A stretch of DNA of 64,000 bases. Source: JADMIH01 sp035274425. Its GTDB lineage: Bacteria > Chloroflexota > Chloroflexia > QHBQ01 > JADMIH01. Positions 1 through 8,520 of this stretch are shown one piece after another (within the stretch, counting starts at the first letter, position 1; every line of letters begins with the position of its first letter). The notes under the pieces were generated by a model. It was not told the origin of the DNA, made no database searches, and worked only from the letters and a program-made list of their open reading frames with translations. The stretch spans positions 1-64,000 of the forward strand of contig DATEOC010000083.1 in assembly GCA_035274425.1 (NCBI GenBank). Direction: 5' to 3'. A program made the position numbers and the translations under genes.

Positions 1-140
1 CGACGGACGACGGACGATAGACGATAGACGATAGACGATAGACGATAGACGATAGACGATAGACGATAGACGATAGACGATAGACGATAGACGATAGACG
101 ATAGACGATAGACGATAGACGATAGACGATAGACGATAGA
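1..140. repeat. Heptanucleotide tandem array (CGATAGA)n
   Basis: Twenty contiguous 7-bp units: two CGACGGA followed by eighteen identical CGATAGA, ending in the degenerate unit CGAATGG at 141. There are no spacers, so it is a simple tandem array and not CRISPR. The same heptamer recurs as an inverted pair of arrays at 38859-38995, so this may be one arm of a similar structure that continues to the left of the window. Confidence 0.97.
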
Positions 141-160
141 CGAATGGAATTGTTCCTTCC

Positions 161-583
161 TTGATCAGACGTATTACTTATCCATGTACGAAGCTGATGG
201 ACGATAATGATCTGCCAACAGAGATCAATGCTGGAGCCGCCAGGAGGGGTGCTCGTGGGCAACGGGGAGTGCTGTATCTCGTTGCTGCCTGCATTATCGT
301 CCCAATTCTGACCGCGGCAACTCTTTTGTACACGGCCTCGGATCACCGGCCACAGATTGTGTTTCCACCTGAAGCGCGGGCGGGCTTATCTATAACCACG
401 ACTGGGAAGCCCCCAATTAGTGCGGATCTGCTCAAGCGGCTGATCGAGAAATATGATCTCGATCCTTGCGTGATCGGTACGAAGTATGGAGCAGTGTGTG
501 AGGATGGCGAGGTCACGTTCAGCCATGGTGAAGATGTGTGCTCAGACCACGGCGGGGTGAAGGAGTGGATTGAGTGCCGCTAG
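161..583 (+). CDS. Small membrane-anchored protein with DUF3761-like C-terminus
   Basis: A 140-residue reading frame with a polar N-terminus, one hydrophobic segment at about residues 37-57 and an extracytoplasmic C-terminal region. The last 40 residues have spaced cysteines and a CSDHGGVKEW stretch. This resembles the C-x-DG-x-S...C-S-HHGGV pattern I associate with DUF3761, a small secreted domain of unknown function. The first possible start is TTG at 161; ATG at 197 is an equally plausible start, giving 128 residues, and neither has a clear ribosome site. The gene directly follows the heptamer array, which may carry its promoter or have displaced it. Function unknown; the family match is by eye. 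Confidence 0.6.
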   Translation: MIRRITYPCTKLMDDNDLPTEINAGAARRGARGQRGVLYLVAACIIVPILTAATLLYTASDHRPQIVFPPEARAGLSITTTGKPPISADLLKRLIEKYDLDPCVIGTKYGAVCEDGEVTFSHGEDVCSDHGGVKEWIECR

Positions 584-641
584 GGGCCGCTACGCCCCTC
601 GGTTGTGGTGATGGGAGGGGTCTCACGGACGTATCGAGTAC

Positions 642-1709
642 TCAGATTTTTCTACGACGTGCGGGGAGCCTTATCTTGCGGAAAGGGCGGAGGGATTTGG
701 GTCTCGGTTGCACTGGGATCGGCTTGAAGCCCTCGCCTATCACTTCACGCGCCTCGTTGATGATAATGAACGCCTCAGGGTCGGCGGCGCGCACCAGCTC
801 TGTGACGATTGGCACTTCTTGCTGCCGCACCGCGGTGAGTATCACCCTGTAGTCGCGCCCTGAAAAGGCCCCCTGCCCCTGGAGGAAAGTGACACCCCTG
901 CCTGTGTTTGCCTGTATCGCGTGGGCGATCTCGTCGGGCGCGGCGCTGATGATATAGATCAGGCGGGTGGGGCGGAGGCCTCCCAGCACGAAATCTATTG
1001 CCTTGCTGCTGGCGAAAGCGCTGATGAGGGCGTACATGCCGCTCTCTGGGCCGAAGCGGATAGCGACGAGCGCGAGGATACCGGCATTGATCACCACAAG
1101 CCCGCTGTTCACAGGTATGCCCTTGAAGCGGTTGAGGAGCTGAGCGCCGATGTCGTCGCCGCCCGTAGTGCCCTGGGCGCGGAAGACCAGACCAACTCCC
1201 ACGCCACCGAGGAGGCCGCCGTAGAGGGTGAAGAGGAGTGGGTCTGTGGATAGGGGTTTGGGGAAGAAAGGGCGCAGGGCGTCGAGCAAGAAAGAGTAGA
1301 GGGTGACGGCATACGCAGTCCGCACGAGGAAGCGCCACCCGCCGAGCCACGTGACGCCTGCCAGGAGAAGAGGGACGTTCAACACCAGCACGAGCACGCC
1401 TACCGGGATGTCCACGAAGGAGTTGAGCACCAGGGCCAGCCCGGTGGCCCCGCCTGAGAAGACGTTGTTGGGGATCAGGAAAAGGTCGTTAGCCAGCGCC
1501 AGGAGGAGCACGCCGATGGTGATGAGGAGGTAGATGCGCACATAATGCCACGTCCCGCGCAGAGTGGGGGCAAGCCGGGGCGATGCCCGGAAGGGAGAAG
1601 CTCTCTGAGGTGGCTGGCCTGTCGACAGTTGCTTGGGCCTCCGCACATTATGGGGGCTGGATTGGCCCACCTTGCCGGCAGAAATAGAGGCGTGACGGAT
1701 GCGGTACAA
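642..1709 (-). CDS. YitT family membrane protein (DUF161 plus DUF2179)
   Basis: The first two thirds hold five or so hydrophobic helices typical of the YitT/DUF161 fold, with the family-like stretch NDLFLIPNNVFSGGATGLAL near the start and GTTGGDDIGAQLL in the middle. The C-terminal part, from about DYRVILTAV to the basic tail, matches the cytoplasmic DUF2179 domain. Family members are about 280-300 residues. The open frame runs up to 1934, but that would overlap the divergent gene at 1804 and add about 75 residues with no family resemblance. I place the start near the TTG at 1709, which lies right after GAGAGG; GTG codons at 1670 or 1646 are alternatives. Transport substrate is unknown for the family. 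Confidence 0.82.
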   Translation of the reverse strand: MYRIRHASISAGKVGQSSPHNVRRPKQLSTGQPPQRASPFRASPRLAPTLRGTWHYVRIYLLITIGVLLLALANDLFLIPNNVFSGGATGLALVLNSFVDIPVGVLVLVLNVPLLLAGVTWLGGWRFLVRTAYAVTLYSFLLDALRPFFPKPLSTDPLLFTLYGGLLGGVGVGLVFRAQGTTGGDDIGAQLLNRFKGIPVNSGLVVINAGILALVAIRFGPESGMYALISAFASSKAIDFVLGGLRPTRLIYIISAAPDEIAHAIQANTGRGVTFLQGQGAFSGRDYRVILTAVRQQEVPIVTELVRAADPEAFIIINEAREVIGEGFKPIPVQPRPKSLRPFRKIRLPARRRKI

Positions 1710-1791
1710 CCTCTCTCGTGGTGGTTGAGAGCAATACAGAAGTGCATGAATTATAGCACAGGGTTGTGATGCAGCACCGGAGGGCACAACG

Positions 1792-1797
1792 TATAAT
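1792..1797 (+). promoter_or_regulatory. TATAAT -10 box, possibly giving a leaderless mRNA
   Basis: A perfect TATAAT ends six bases before the ATG at 1804, so transcription would start at or within a base or two of the start codon. There is no Shine-Dalgarno sequence. The same six-base spacing recurs at 46586-46591 and 50915-50920. Confidence 0.55.
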
Positions 1798-1803
1798 ACA
1801 GGT

Positions 1804-2274
1804 ATGTACACTAGCCGTGCGCAAAGAGTGAGGCTGATGATAGCAGCAGGGGTGGTCCTTGCCTGGGGGATCACGGCCATGATCTGGGCGTTCAATAGAG
1901 CAAACGTAGCGCCTGCCGCACCTGTTCCAGGCACTGTGGTTGCGGACCCTAGTCCTCTGTCCGCCTTGCGGGGGCAGACGCGTTACCTCTATCCGTTGCT
2001 GACTGCGGTGCAAACGTCGTGCCCGCGCTCCCCGGCAACCCTGACGCTAACCGATGACCCCCTGCCTTACCAGTTGGGTAATTACGTCCTCTACCCGCAC
2101 TACCTTGAGGTAATAAACCCTTTAGAACCGTTCGACCAGGCTATCCTCACATCTCACGCGGGGGGATGTATTTTCTACTATATTACGGGGCGCGAGCAGC
2201 TTGCTCCCTTCATGGGGCGGCTGGAGGAGATTGCCTGCTCGGAAGGCGGCTGTCTCTACCGCATCGAGAAGTAA
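1804..2274 (+). CDS. Hypothetical protein with N-terminal membrane anchor
   Basis: 156 residues. A hydrophobic segment at about residues 11-29 (MIAAGVVLAWGITAMIWAF) acts as a signal anchor, followed by a Pro/Ala-rich linker and an extracytoplasmic domain with four cysteines. I do not recognise the family. The stop codon is three bases before the ATG of the membrane transferase at 2278, so the two are almost certainly co-transcribed and may act together at the membrane. ATG at 1804 is favoured by the closely placed -10 box. Confidence 0.7.
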   Translation: MYTSRAQRVRLMIAAGVVLAWGITAMIWAFNRANVAPAAPVPGTVVADPSPLSALRGQTRYLYPLLTAVQTSCPRSPATLTLTDDPLPYQLGNYVLYPHYLEVINPLEPFDQAILTSHAGGCIFYYITGREQLAPFMGRLEEIACSEGGCLYRIEK

Positions 2275-2277
2275 AAG

Positions 2278-3771
2278 ATGATTGGTTTTTTCGTGGCACA
2301 AGCTATTTCCCTACTTGTGGGCACGGCGCTCTTCATGGCGATGGGGTGCCGGAGGCTGCCCACTGTGCTGTTCGCGGTCGCCGCCTGGCTGGGAGGGACG
2401 GGGGTCCTGGCCGCCCAGCGCCTCCTGTTAGCCCAGGCCGGATTGCCCTGGACGCCGGTTACGTTGTTTCTCCCCTGGATAATAGTGGGTGCATTCGCTT
2501 TGCTGGCTGACTATCGCTCCTGGGTGAGAATGGCGGGAAATATAGAGTATGGGGCGTCTCAACCAGGGGCTCAATGGCGACAATGGTTGCGCTCATCGCT
2601 TGCACCGGCGCGAGCACGGATAGGCGAAGCGAAGTCGGCGCTGCTCGATAATCGGGCAGCAGGGGCGCGTCGTGGCTTATTAATAGACCTTGCGGTGCTT
2701 GTGGTAATCGTCGGGTGGGTGGCGCTATTCTGGTGGCTGACCACTCGCCAGCTGCTGGCGGGTTGGGATGCGATGACGACGTGGTTCTTGAAGGGGCGCG
2801 TCATGTACCAGTTGGGCACGGTGCCGGCGGGGTTCTTCACCGATCCTCTATACGTCAGCTATATCAACCCGGACTACCCGCCGCTGGTGCCGCTGACCAT
2901 CGCCCACACGTATAGCTTTATGGGCGACCACGAGATGCTGATGAAGGGGTGGTGGGCGTTGCTGGGCGGGGCGGCGCTGGTGGGGATTTACTGGGGACTG
3001 GCGGGGATCGCGGGGCGGGCGGCGCGGGTAGGGGGGGTGCTGCTGGTGCTGGGGTTGCCGGAGCTTCTGAAGCATATCGCGGGGGAGTACACGGGATATG
3101 CCGACCTGCCGCTGGCGGTGCTCTTCCTGTTCGGGACGCTCTTTATGTACCGGTGGATAAAGCTGCGCTCGCCTGCGGAGTTTCGGGTGGCGGCGCTATT
3201 CTTTTGTCTCGCGTACCTGGCGAAGAATGAGGGGTTGATTATCGCGCTGGCGGGGCTGGTGTTGATGGCGGGGCTGGGGGCGAGGTTGCGCGCTCTTTCG
3301 CTGCCGACGATAGGGTGGTCGGTGGGGTTGGTGGCGTTGATTGTGGTGCCGTGGCAGGTGGAGAGGCAGGTGCTTGGCCTCGTAAATAGCCTACAGCCCG
3401 ATTGGGCGGCGGCGCAGGCTGACCCGGTGGGGCGAACGGCTACCGTGCTGGGAGGGCTGTTTGCGCGGGCGGCTGACCCGCTTCATTTCAACTTGATGCT
3501 GCCCGTGCTGGCGCTGCTATGTGTGAGCGCGCTCTATTTCGCACCGAGGCAGTGGCTCTCTACGCTCCCGCTATTCGTGGCGGTAGGAGCGCATATCGGG
3601 ACCGCGGTGCTTTTTTACGTCGCCACTCAATACGACCTGGCCTGGCACCTGAGCACGTCGTCTGACCGGGTGCTGTTCCAGTCTGCTTTGGTGGTGCTGT
3701 TGATGAGCACTATTTACTTGGGGATGGTGCTTGATGGGTGGAAGTTGGAGGGTGAAGTAGCTCTATCCTGA
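2278..3771 (+). CDS. Polytopic membrane protein, GT-C (ArnT/PMT-like) glycosyltransferase candidate
   Basis: 497 residues with about ten to twelve hydrophobic helices. After a cytoplasmic stretch (residues 84-125) comes a loop with WDAMTTWFLKGR, where the acidic residue sits as in the first periplasmic loop of GT-C enzymes, then NPDYPPLVPL. These features fit lipid-linked sugar transferases of the GT39/ArnT/PMT superfamily, which use polyprenyl-phosphate sugars on the outer face of the membrane. The acceptor cannot be told. It follows the 156-residue anchored protein by three bases and converges on the STAND gene, sharing nine bases with it at the 3' end. Specific family assignment is an inference. 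Confidence 0.72.
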   Translation: MIGFFVAQAISLLVGTALFMAMGCRRLPTVLFAVAAWLGGTGVLAAQRLLLAQAGLPWTPVTLFLPWIIVGAFALLADYRSWVRMAGNIEYGASQPGAQWRQWLRSSLAPARARIGEAKSALLDNRAAGARRGLLIDLAVLVVIVGWVALFWWLTTRQLLAGWDAMTTWFLKGRVMYQLGTVPAGFFTDPLYVSYINPDYPPLVPLTIAHTYSFMGDHEMLMKGWWALLGGAALVGIYWGLAGIAGRAARVGGVLLVLGLPELLKHIAGEYTGYADLPLAVLFLFGTLFMYRWIKLRSPAEFRVAALFFCLAYLAKNEGLIIALAGLVLMAGLGARLRALSLPTIGWSVGLVALIVVPWQVERQVLGLVNSLQPDWAAAQADPVGRTATVLGGLFARAADPLHFNLMLPVLALLCVSALYFAPRQWLSTLPLFVAVGAHIGTAVLFYVATQYDLAWHLSTSSDRVLFQSALVVLLMSTIYLGMVLDGWKLEGEVALS

Positions 3772-6753
3772 CTGTTCTTTTATTGCAATCTGTAGTAATA
3801 CCGCCATTTCCTCGATGCGAGGTGGCGGGATGGGGCATTGAGCTACTACTTCAACATCTTTAAGCACAACAGTGAGTACGCCTACTCCTGGAAGGCTGTC
3901 CCTGATGACCTCCATCATGTACGTAAGCCCGTTGGCAGCGTCTCCCGTTAAGAGGGTCAGGAAAGCATATGCTAGCTTGTCCTGCAAATCATCTTTCTTG
4001 CATAATGTCAGCGCTTTCTGCCAATCTCCATTTGCTTCGCCCACTTGGCCTCTCATTGCATATATCAACCCTCTATTAAGTAGCCTAACATAGTTTTCGC
4101 CACCCAGCCGAATTGCTTCTGCAAGTTCTGCAGAAGCATCTTCAAGCCTGCCTTGCCTAACGTAGATTTCAGCTAGATTGTTGTGTGAGGCTGCAAACTT
4201 GGGGTTAAGCTCCATAGCGCGCTTGTACGCGGCAATGGCGTCATCGTACTTGCCTCGCAGATAGAATAAGATGCCCAACCAGTTGTGTGGGGATGAGAGC
4301 TTGGGGTTAAGCTCCATAGCGCGCTTGTACGCGGCAATGGCGTCATCGTACTTGCCTTGCTTGGAGTACACGTTGCCTAGTCCAATGTGTGGGGGTGCGA
4401 GCTTGGGGTCAAGCTCCATAGCGCGCTTGTACGCGGCAATGGCATCATCACATTTGCCCTGGTCGGAGTATACATTACCCAGCCCGTTGTGTGGGAATGC
4501 ATCCTTGGGGTCAAGCTCAATATTTCGCTTGTATTCAGCAATGGCATCATCATACTGGCCTTGTTGACGGTATACGTTGCCCAAGCTGTTGTGTGGGGCT
4601 GCGTACTTGGGGTCAAGCTCGAAAGCACGTCTGAACTCGGCGATAGCTGTGTCATATTCTCGGAACTCCAGGTGCATGACCCCCAATCCATAGTGACTTC
4701 GTTTATCTTCAGCACCCGTCGCTATTGCATGCTCAAATGCTGTGCGCCCTTCTGAGGACGCGATTGAATTGCCACGCTCCCAGCTTAATTGGAATCCTAA
4801 GTCCCTAAACGAATCTGCCAACTCTGCTCGTAACTGTCCCATGTTTTCGAGTGTATGGCTCTCCGCCTCCAGATACTGTTGTAAGGCATCCTTATACCTC
4901 TCCTCGCGATAGAGCAGTTTGCCTCTCTCAAAGAGCAGTATCGCCGTACGCTCGTCTTCTCCTTCTCCTTTGAGCCATCCACGTCGATCCAGTTTTTCAA
5001 TCTCGTCTAACATCCGCTTTCGACTGTCCGCGTCGGCAACGATGCTGAACATACCAGTTCCCAGGCCGCTCATTAATATCTTAAGTCGCCGTTTTCCCTC
5101 CTCGGAGAATGTGGGGCGGAAGTTGTTGGCTATTTCTAGCAAAGTGCTAGACCATCCAGAATCGTAGTACGATCCTTCTACGAAATGAGGTATTAGGTAG
5201 CGCCAGCCCTCATCTTCATCTAGCCAGAACTTATGGTGCGTCAGGTCGGCCATCGTCTCGCTAACACGCTCGTTGTCCAGTCGCTCTTCGGCAGTACTTA
5301 AGTCGGATGTTAATCGAGCCAGTTGCTTCTGTAGGAAGTCTACTGCCCTCTTTGCCAGTTCTGGCACAGGTGGGTCCTTCCGCCGAACTTCCGGAAGAAG
5401 ATACTCTTGCAAGAAGGTGTTGAGCTTCTCCTCAAGCCTCATCTCGTCTACCAGAATGAATGAGTAGCGCTCCCTGAGCGCTTGGAGTTCACGTGAGAGG
5501 TTATTGGTGTCAAGCATAGTGCACAGCAGGGCGTGATCGGGTCGCCGCACCAGAGCAAGCGCATATACGGCCCTCAGATCGCGCTCGTCCCTGATGCAAT
5601 GCTTCAAGAACCTCTCGCTCATGGCATTCACGACGCGCTGGTGCGGTGTCAGGTTGCTCATCTGAGGAGGGAGGGGCGCAACGACCTCCTCCAGTTCTGC
5701 GCCCTGCTGCCACATTGCAACCCCTTCTCTGACGGCGAACGGAATACCGAGCGTGAATCTGGCAACTTGTATTGCCTGCTCATCGGAAAGAGGCCGTTCC
5801 GGTGTAACATGCTGGAAGTAGTCTTGGATTTCCTGCACGCCGAACTCACTCAACGCCTTGGCGTAGATACGTTCGTCAGGGAAATCGCTCTTGTAGCCAC
5901 GAAAATACTTACTACCCTGGCGGACACTATCCGCTAGGTTGGAGCGCCCAGCGACAACCCACATCACAAGCGTGCCGCTCGCCATCATGGTCTGCCGGAG
6001 AGTGTAGTCACATTCCGGCCTGTCTATAACTTCGTAAGTATCAAATAGGATGACAAGAGGCTTGGTTCGGACGAATGACGCGATTGATCGTCCGAGAGCT
6101 CGTGCCAACTGAATATGCGGCTCCTGATAAATCTCGTATTCTCGTGGCGTCAGCTTTTCCTGCACCAAGTTGCGCGCCTGGGCTAAAATATCTACGCCTA
6201 ATTGCGCGGTTGCCTGTATACCTTCCTCCAGGGAATCCTGCGCTATTAGCTCTCCAATAACCGGAACGCTCTTACGTAGGAATGTTGCGAGAGGCTTCGA
6301 ACCTATCCTGCGTAACGTTGCATACGCTTCATTCTCAGGTTTTGATTGCAATTCCTTGTTTATCTTAATCTCTGCACCGTTTAGGGTTTCGATAACATTA
6401 TGATATTCTTGGAAGTGCTTACCCCACCCTCGCTGGGCAAACGCGTCATGTATTACTCTTAGTACCGTTTCCGGATGGATGCTATCGTGCCCCACCTGTA
6501 AATCTGTATGGTTGTCCCGTTCGACTTCCCAGTCTATGAAGAGGGTGTTGAACTCACCCTGGTATGGCTGCCATTCCTCTGTGATTTCACGTAAACGTTG
6601 CGTGAGTCTCGTCTTGCCCATACCACCTTCGCCATGTAGCAGATACACGAGGGGTTTGCCCGCTTGTGTATAAGCAGGCTGCATTATAGAGTCTAGGAAC
6701 TGCTTGAACTTGTCCTGCTCTTCCGTGCGGGCCAGAAACGGTTCGTCTGCCAA
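3763..6753 (-). CDS. STAND-type ATPase with C-terminal TPR repeats
   Basis: 996 residues. The N-terminus carries a P-loop GEGGMGKT at residues 41-48, a Walker B LVILFD at about 233-238, and a later arginine stretch VVAGRSNLADS typical of STAND sensor regions. A helical middle region follows. The last third (about 660-910) holds six or seven TPR units ending in LGNVY...YDDAI. STAND proteins are ligand-triggered oligomerising switches used in signalling and in antiphage defence (Avs and related). No separate effector domain is visible before the NTPase, so an effector could be in trans or within the middle region. Start is TTG with AGGAGA five bases upstream. Convergent with the membrane gene at 2278. 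Confidence 0.85.
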   Translation of the reverse strand: MADEPFLARTEEQDKFKQFLDSIMQPAYTQAGKPLVYLLHGEGGMGKTRLTQRLREITEEWQPYQGEFNTLFIDWEVERDNHTDLQVGHDSIHPETVLRVIHDAFAQRGWGKHFQEYHNVIETLNGAEIKINKELQSKPENEAYATLRRIGSKPLATFLRKSVPVIGELIAQDSLEEGIQATAQLGVDILAQARNLVQEKLTPREYEIYQEPHIQLARALGRSIASFVRTKPLVILFDTYEVIDRPECDYTLRQTMMASGTLVMWVVAGRSNLADSVRQGSKYFRGYKSDFPDERIYAKALSEFGVQEIQDYFQHVTPERPLSDEQAIQVARFTLGIPFAVREGVAMWQQGAELEEVVAPLPPQMSNLTPHQRVVNAMSERFLKHCIRDERDLRAVYALALVRRPDHALLCTMLDTNNLSRELQALRERYSFILVDEMRLEEKLNTFLQEYLLPEVRRKDPPVPELAKRAVDFLQKQLARLTSDLSTAEERLDNERVSETMADLTHHKFWLDEDEGWRYLIPHFVEGSYYDSGWSSTLLEIANNFRPTFSEEGKRRLKILMSGLGTGMFSIVADADSRKRMLDEIEKLDRRGWLKGEGEDERTAILLFERGKLLYREERYKDALQQYLEAESHTLENMGQLRAELADSFRDLGFQLSWERGNSIASSEGRTAFEHAIATGAEDKRSHYGLGVMHLEFREYDTAIAEFRRAFELDPKYAAPHNSLGNVYRQQGQYDDAIAEYKRNIELDPKDAFPHNGLGNVYSDQGKCDDAIAAYKRAMELDPKLAPPHIGLGNVYSKQGKYDDAIAAYKRAMELNPKLSSPHNWLGILFYLRGKYDDAIAAYKRAMELNPKFAASHNNLAEIYVRQGRLEDASAELAEAIRLGGENYVRLLNRGLIYAMRGQVGEANGDWQKALTLCKKDDLQDKLAYAFLTLLTGDAANGLTYMMEVIRDSLPGVGVLTVVLKDVEVVAQCPIPPPRIEEMAVLLQIAIKEQSG
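4210..4460. repeat. 102-bp tandem DNA repeats inside the TPR region
   Basis: A segment of about 45 bases beginning gctccatagcgcgcttgtac recurs at about 4210, 4312 and 4414, exactly 102 bp apart (34 codons, one TPR). The first two copies are nearly identical at the DNA level, the third carries a few substitutions, and the flanking TPR units have diverged more. This points to recent duplication or gene conversion of TPR units, as seen in sensors under changing selection. Confidence 0.9.
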
Positions 6754-6850
6754 AGTGCTCTCCTATTCACTTCGTGGTACGACTACAACAGTGTCCTGTG
6801 CTCTGTATTGTAGCACAATATTGTAATGAGTGTAGTGCTATTCAGAGTTG

Positions 6851-7471
6851 TCAGAAGCGCCAGCCAAACACTAACAATGCGACCCCATTGAGGAGCACCT
6901 GCGCGCCCATAAGCCCCAACAGCAGCTTATTACTCTGCGCCTCGTCCAATTGCCCACCCTTTTTTCTGTCGAGGGTGTAAGCCAGGGCGAGCATAAGGGC
7001 TGCATTGCCCAGGACTATCGCGCCACTGGCTATCCACCGCGTGCCTAAGTAGCTGCTGGTGAGGCTGCGTGCCAGGTGTGCGCCCCAGACAATCAGCGCG
7101 CCGAAGCCCAGGCCGACAAAGGCGGTTGCAGCTCCAGAAATCAACAAGTTGCGCAGAGCGGCCCCCTGTAAGGGAGGCGAATTGTCCCGCCACGCTATCT
7201 GAGGCACGAGCATGAAGGTTGCTATTCCCACCAGGACGGCCCAGAATGAAAGGTCGCCCCAGGGAGAGTTGCCTGTGCTCGATACCATCACCAGGAACAT
7301 AACCAGGAATATGATGCCTACAACTATAACCATAATACGCAGCATCTGCCTGTACAATCTCCGGGAAAAGTCGATATGTGCCTGGAGGGCTTCCGACTGT
7401 TGAGGCGCGCTGCACCGCAGGCAGAAATTGGCATCGTCCGGCAGCTCCTGGCCGCATCTTACGCAGTGCAT
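6851..7471 (-). CDS. Zinc-ribbon membrane protein
   Basis: 206 residues. The N-terminus is a zinc ribbon with two CxxC knuckles, CVRCGQ (residues 3-8) and CLRCSAP (17-23). Then come a short amphipathic stretch and four hydrophobic helices, with a final helix VLLNGVALLVFGW. Such zinc-ribbon plus membrane proteins are common and uncharacterised in this kind of genome. ATG at 7471 is preceded by AGGAG at a good distance. It lies 97 bp upstream of the STAND gene on the same strand, but the gap suggests separate transcription. No function can be assigned. Confidence 0.8.
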   Translation of the reverse strand: MHCVRCGQELPDDANFCLRCSAPQQSEALQAHIDFSRRLYRQMLRIMVIVVGIIFLVMFLVMVSSTGNSPWGDLSFWAVLVGIATFMLVPQIAWRDNSPPLQGAALRNLLISGAATAFVGLGFGALIVWGAHLARSLTSSYLGTRWIASGAIVLGNAALMLALAYTLDRKKGGQLDEAQSNKLLLGLMGAQVLLNGVALLVFGWRF

Positions 7472-7543
7472 TGACGTTCTCCTGCTTACTCTCAGCTAAC
7501 TACATATCCTTGCAAGCCCGATTATATACCTATATACGCCAAC

Positions 7544-7572
7544 TTGCAGTGGCCGTCGCACTCTTGTATATC
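7544..7572 (+). promoter_or_regulatory. Sigma-A-type promoter for the HD-domain gene
   Basis: TTGCAG (7544-7549), a 17-base spacer and TATATC (7567-7572), with start expected near 7579, about 30 bases before the TTG start of the HD gene. Confidence 0.5.
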
Positions 7573-7610
7573 TTTACTGTATTACGCAAACAATAGAAGG
7601 AGGCACTGAC

Positions 7611-8192
7611 TTGGCCGACGCTCAACAATCTCTTGGTGGCAAGAGCCGCGACGACGCGTGGCAGCTTGTAACCCAGAACGTACATAATGAGGGGCTTCGC
7701 AAACACATGCTCTGTGTCGAAATCGCGATGCGCGCTTACGCCGACTACTACGGGGGCGACCCTGACTACTGGGGGACGCTCGGCCTGATCCACGATTGGG
7801 ACTGGGAGATACACCCCAACGCAGAGACCCACCCCAGCGAAGGTGTCAAGATGCTGCGCGAGATGGGGTGGCCGGAGGAGTTCTTGAGGTCGATATTGTC
7901 ACACGCGACGTATAGCGGGGTGCCGCGAAGTGAGACGATAGACCGCGCACTCTTCGCCTGCGACGAGCTTTGCGGCCTCATCGTGGCTACCGCGCTGGTG
8001 AAGCCGAACAAGTCGCTCGCCGAGGTGGACGCCCGCTCGGTGCTGAAGAAGATGAAGGATAAAGGCTTCGCACGCAACGTCAGCCGCGAGGATGTAGTCA
8101 CGGGCGCGGAGGAGCTGGGCCGCCCCCTGGAAGAGCACGTAGACTTCGTGGTACGCGCCTTGCAAGGAGAGTCTGGTAGACTCGGTCTATAA
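7611..8192 (+). CDS. HD-domain phosphohydrolase-like protein
   Basis: 193 residues. The HD fold is indicated by RKHMLCVEIAM (first His), then LIHDWDWE (the HD pair), and a further SHATYSG histidine, in the order of the predicted HD hydrolases related to HDIG proteins. Members bind divalent metals and often hydrolyse phosphomonoesters or nucleotides; the substrate here is unknown. The start is TTG with AAGGAGG seven bases upstream; no ATG lies nearby in frame. The gene stands between two minus-strand or unrelated units with its own promoter and is followed after 90 bp by a small protein on the same strand. Confidence 0.85.
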   Translation: MADAQQSLGGKSRDDAWQLVTQNVHNEGLRKHMLCVEIAMRAYADYYGGDPDYWGTLGLIHDWDWEIHPNAETHPSEGVKMLREMGWPEEFLRSILSHATYSGVPRSETIDRALFACDELCGLIVATALVKPNKSLAEVDARSVLKKMKDKGFARNVSREDVVTGAEELGRPLEEHVDFVVRALQGESGRLGL

Positions 8193-8282
8193 GGGCGCAA
8201 GGACCGACTTCTCGCTCGCACGAACCGCACGGCGCTGAGTCGCAAGGCGCAGTCCACCAACCATAAAAGCGGGAGGCCACCA

Positions 8283-8513
8283 ATGCCATCAGGAAAAGTT
8301 TACTACCGGGCGGCACGTCGCCCTCGTAACGAGAGCGGCACGGCTCCGGGCTACGAGGAGCGCATATCGTGGATCCAGGGGGACCTTACCCTGGAGACGC
8401 AGTACGTGCGCGCTATCGCTCACTCCGACGACACGATGAGCCGGTCCAAGACGTACGACTTCATCATCCCCTGGGGGAGCATACTTTATATCGAGATGGA
8501 GCCGGTCGAGTAG
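8283..8513 (+). CDS. Small hypothetical protein, 76 residues
   Basis: Begins with a well placed GGGAGG before ATG. The product is soluble, with a basic N-terminus and a beta-rich second half (ISWIQGDLTL, YDFIIPWGSILYIEM) suggesting a small beta-barrel. I do not recognise it. It is 90 bp downstream of the HD-domain gene on the same strand and may be co-transcribed. Supported by the ribosome site, codon use and position rather than by homology. Confidence 0.6.
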   Translation: MPSGKVYYRAARRPRNESGTAPGYEERISWIQGDLTLETQYVRAIAHSDDTMSRSKTYDFIIPWGSILYIEMEPVE

Positions 8514-8520
8514 CCGGAAA

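Noticed and set aside
1..140. CRISPR array
   Set aside because: Units are contiguous 7-mers without spacers and no cas genes are present.
1710..1934. N-terminal extension of the YitT frame
   Set aside because: It would overlap the divergent gene at 1804 and its promoter, and has no similarity to YitT proteins.
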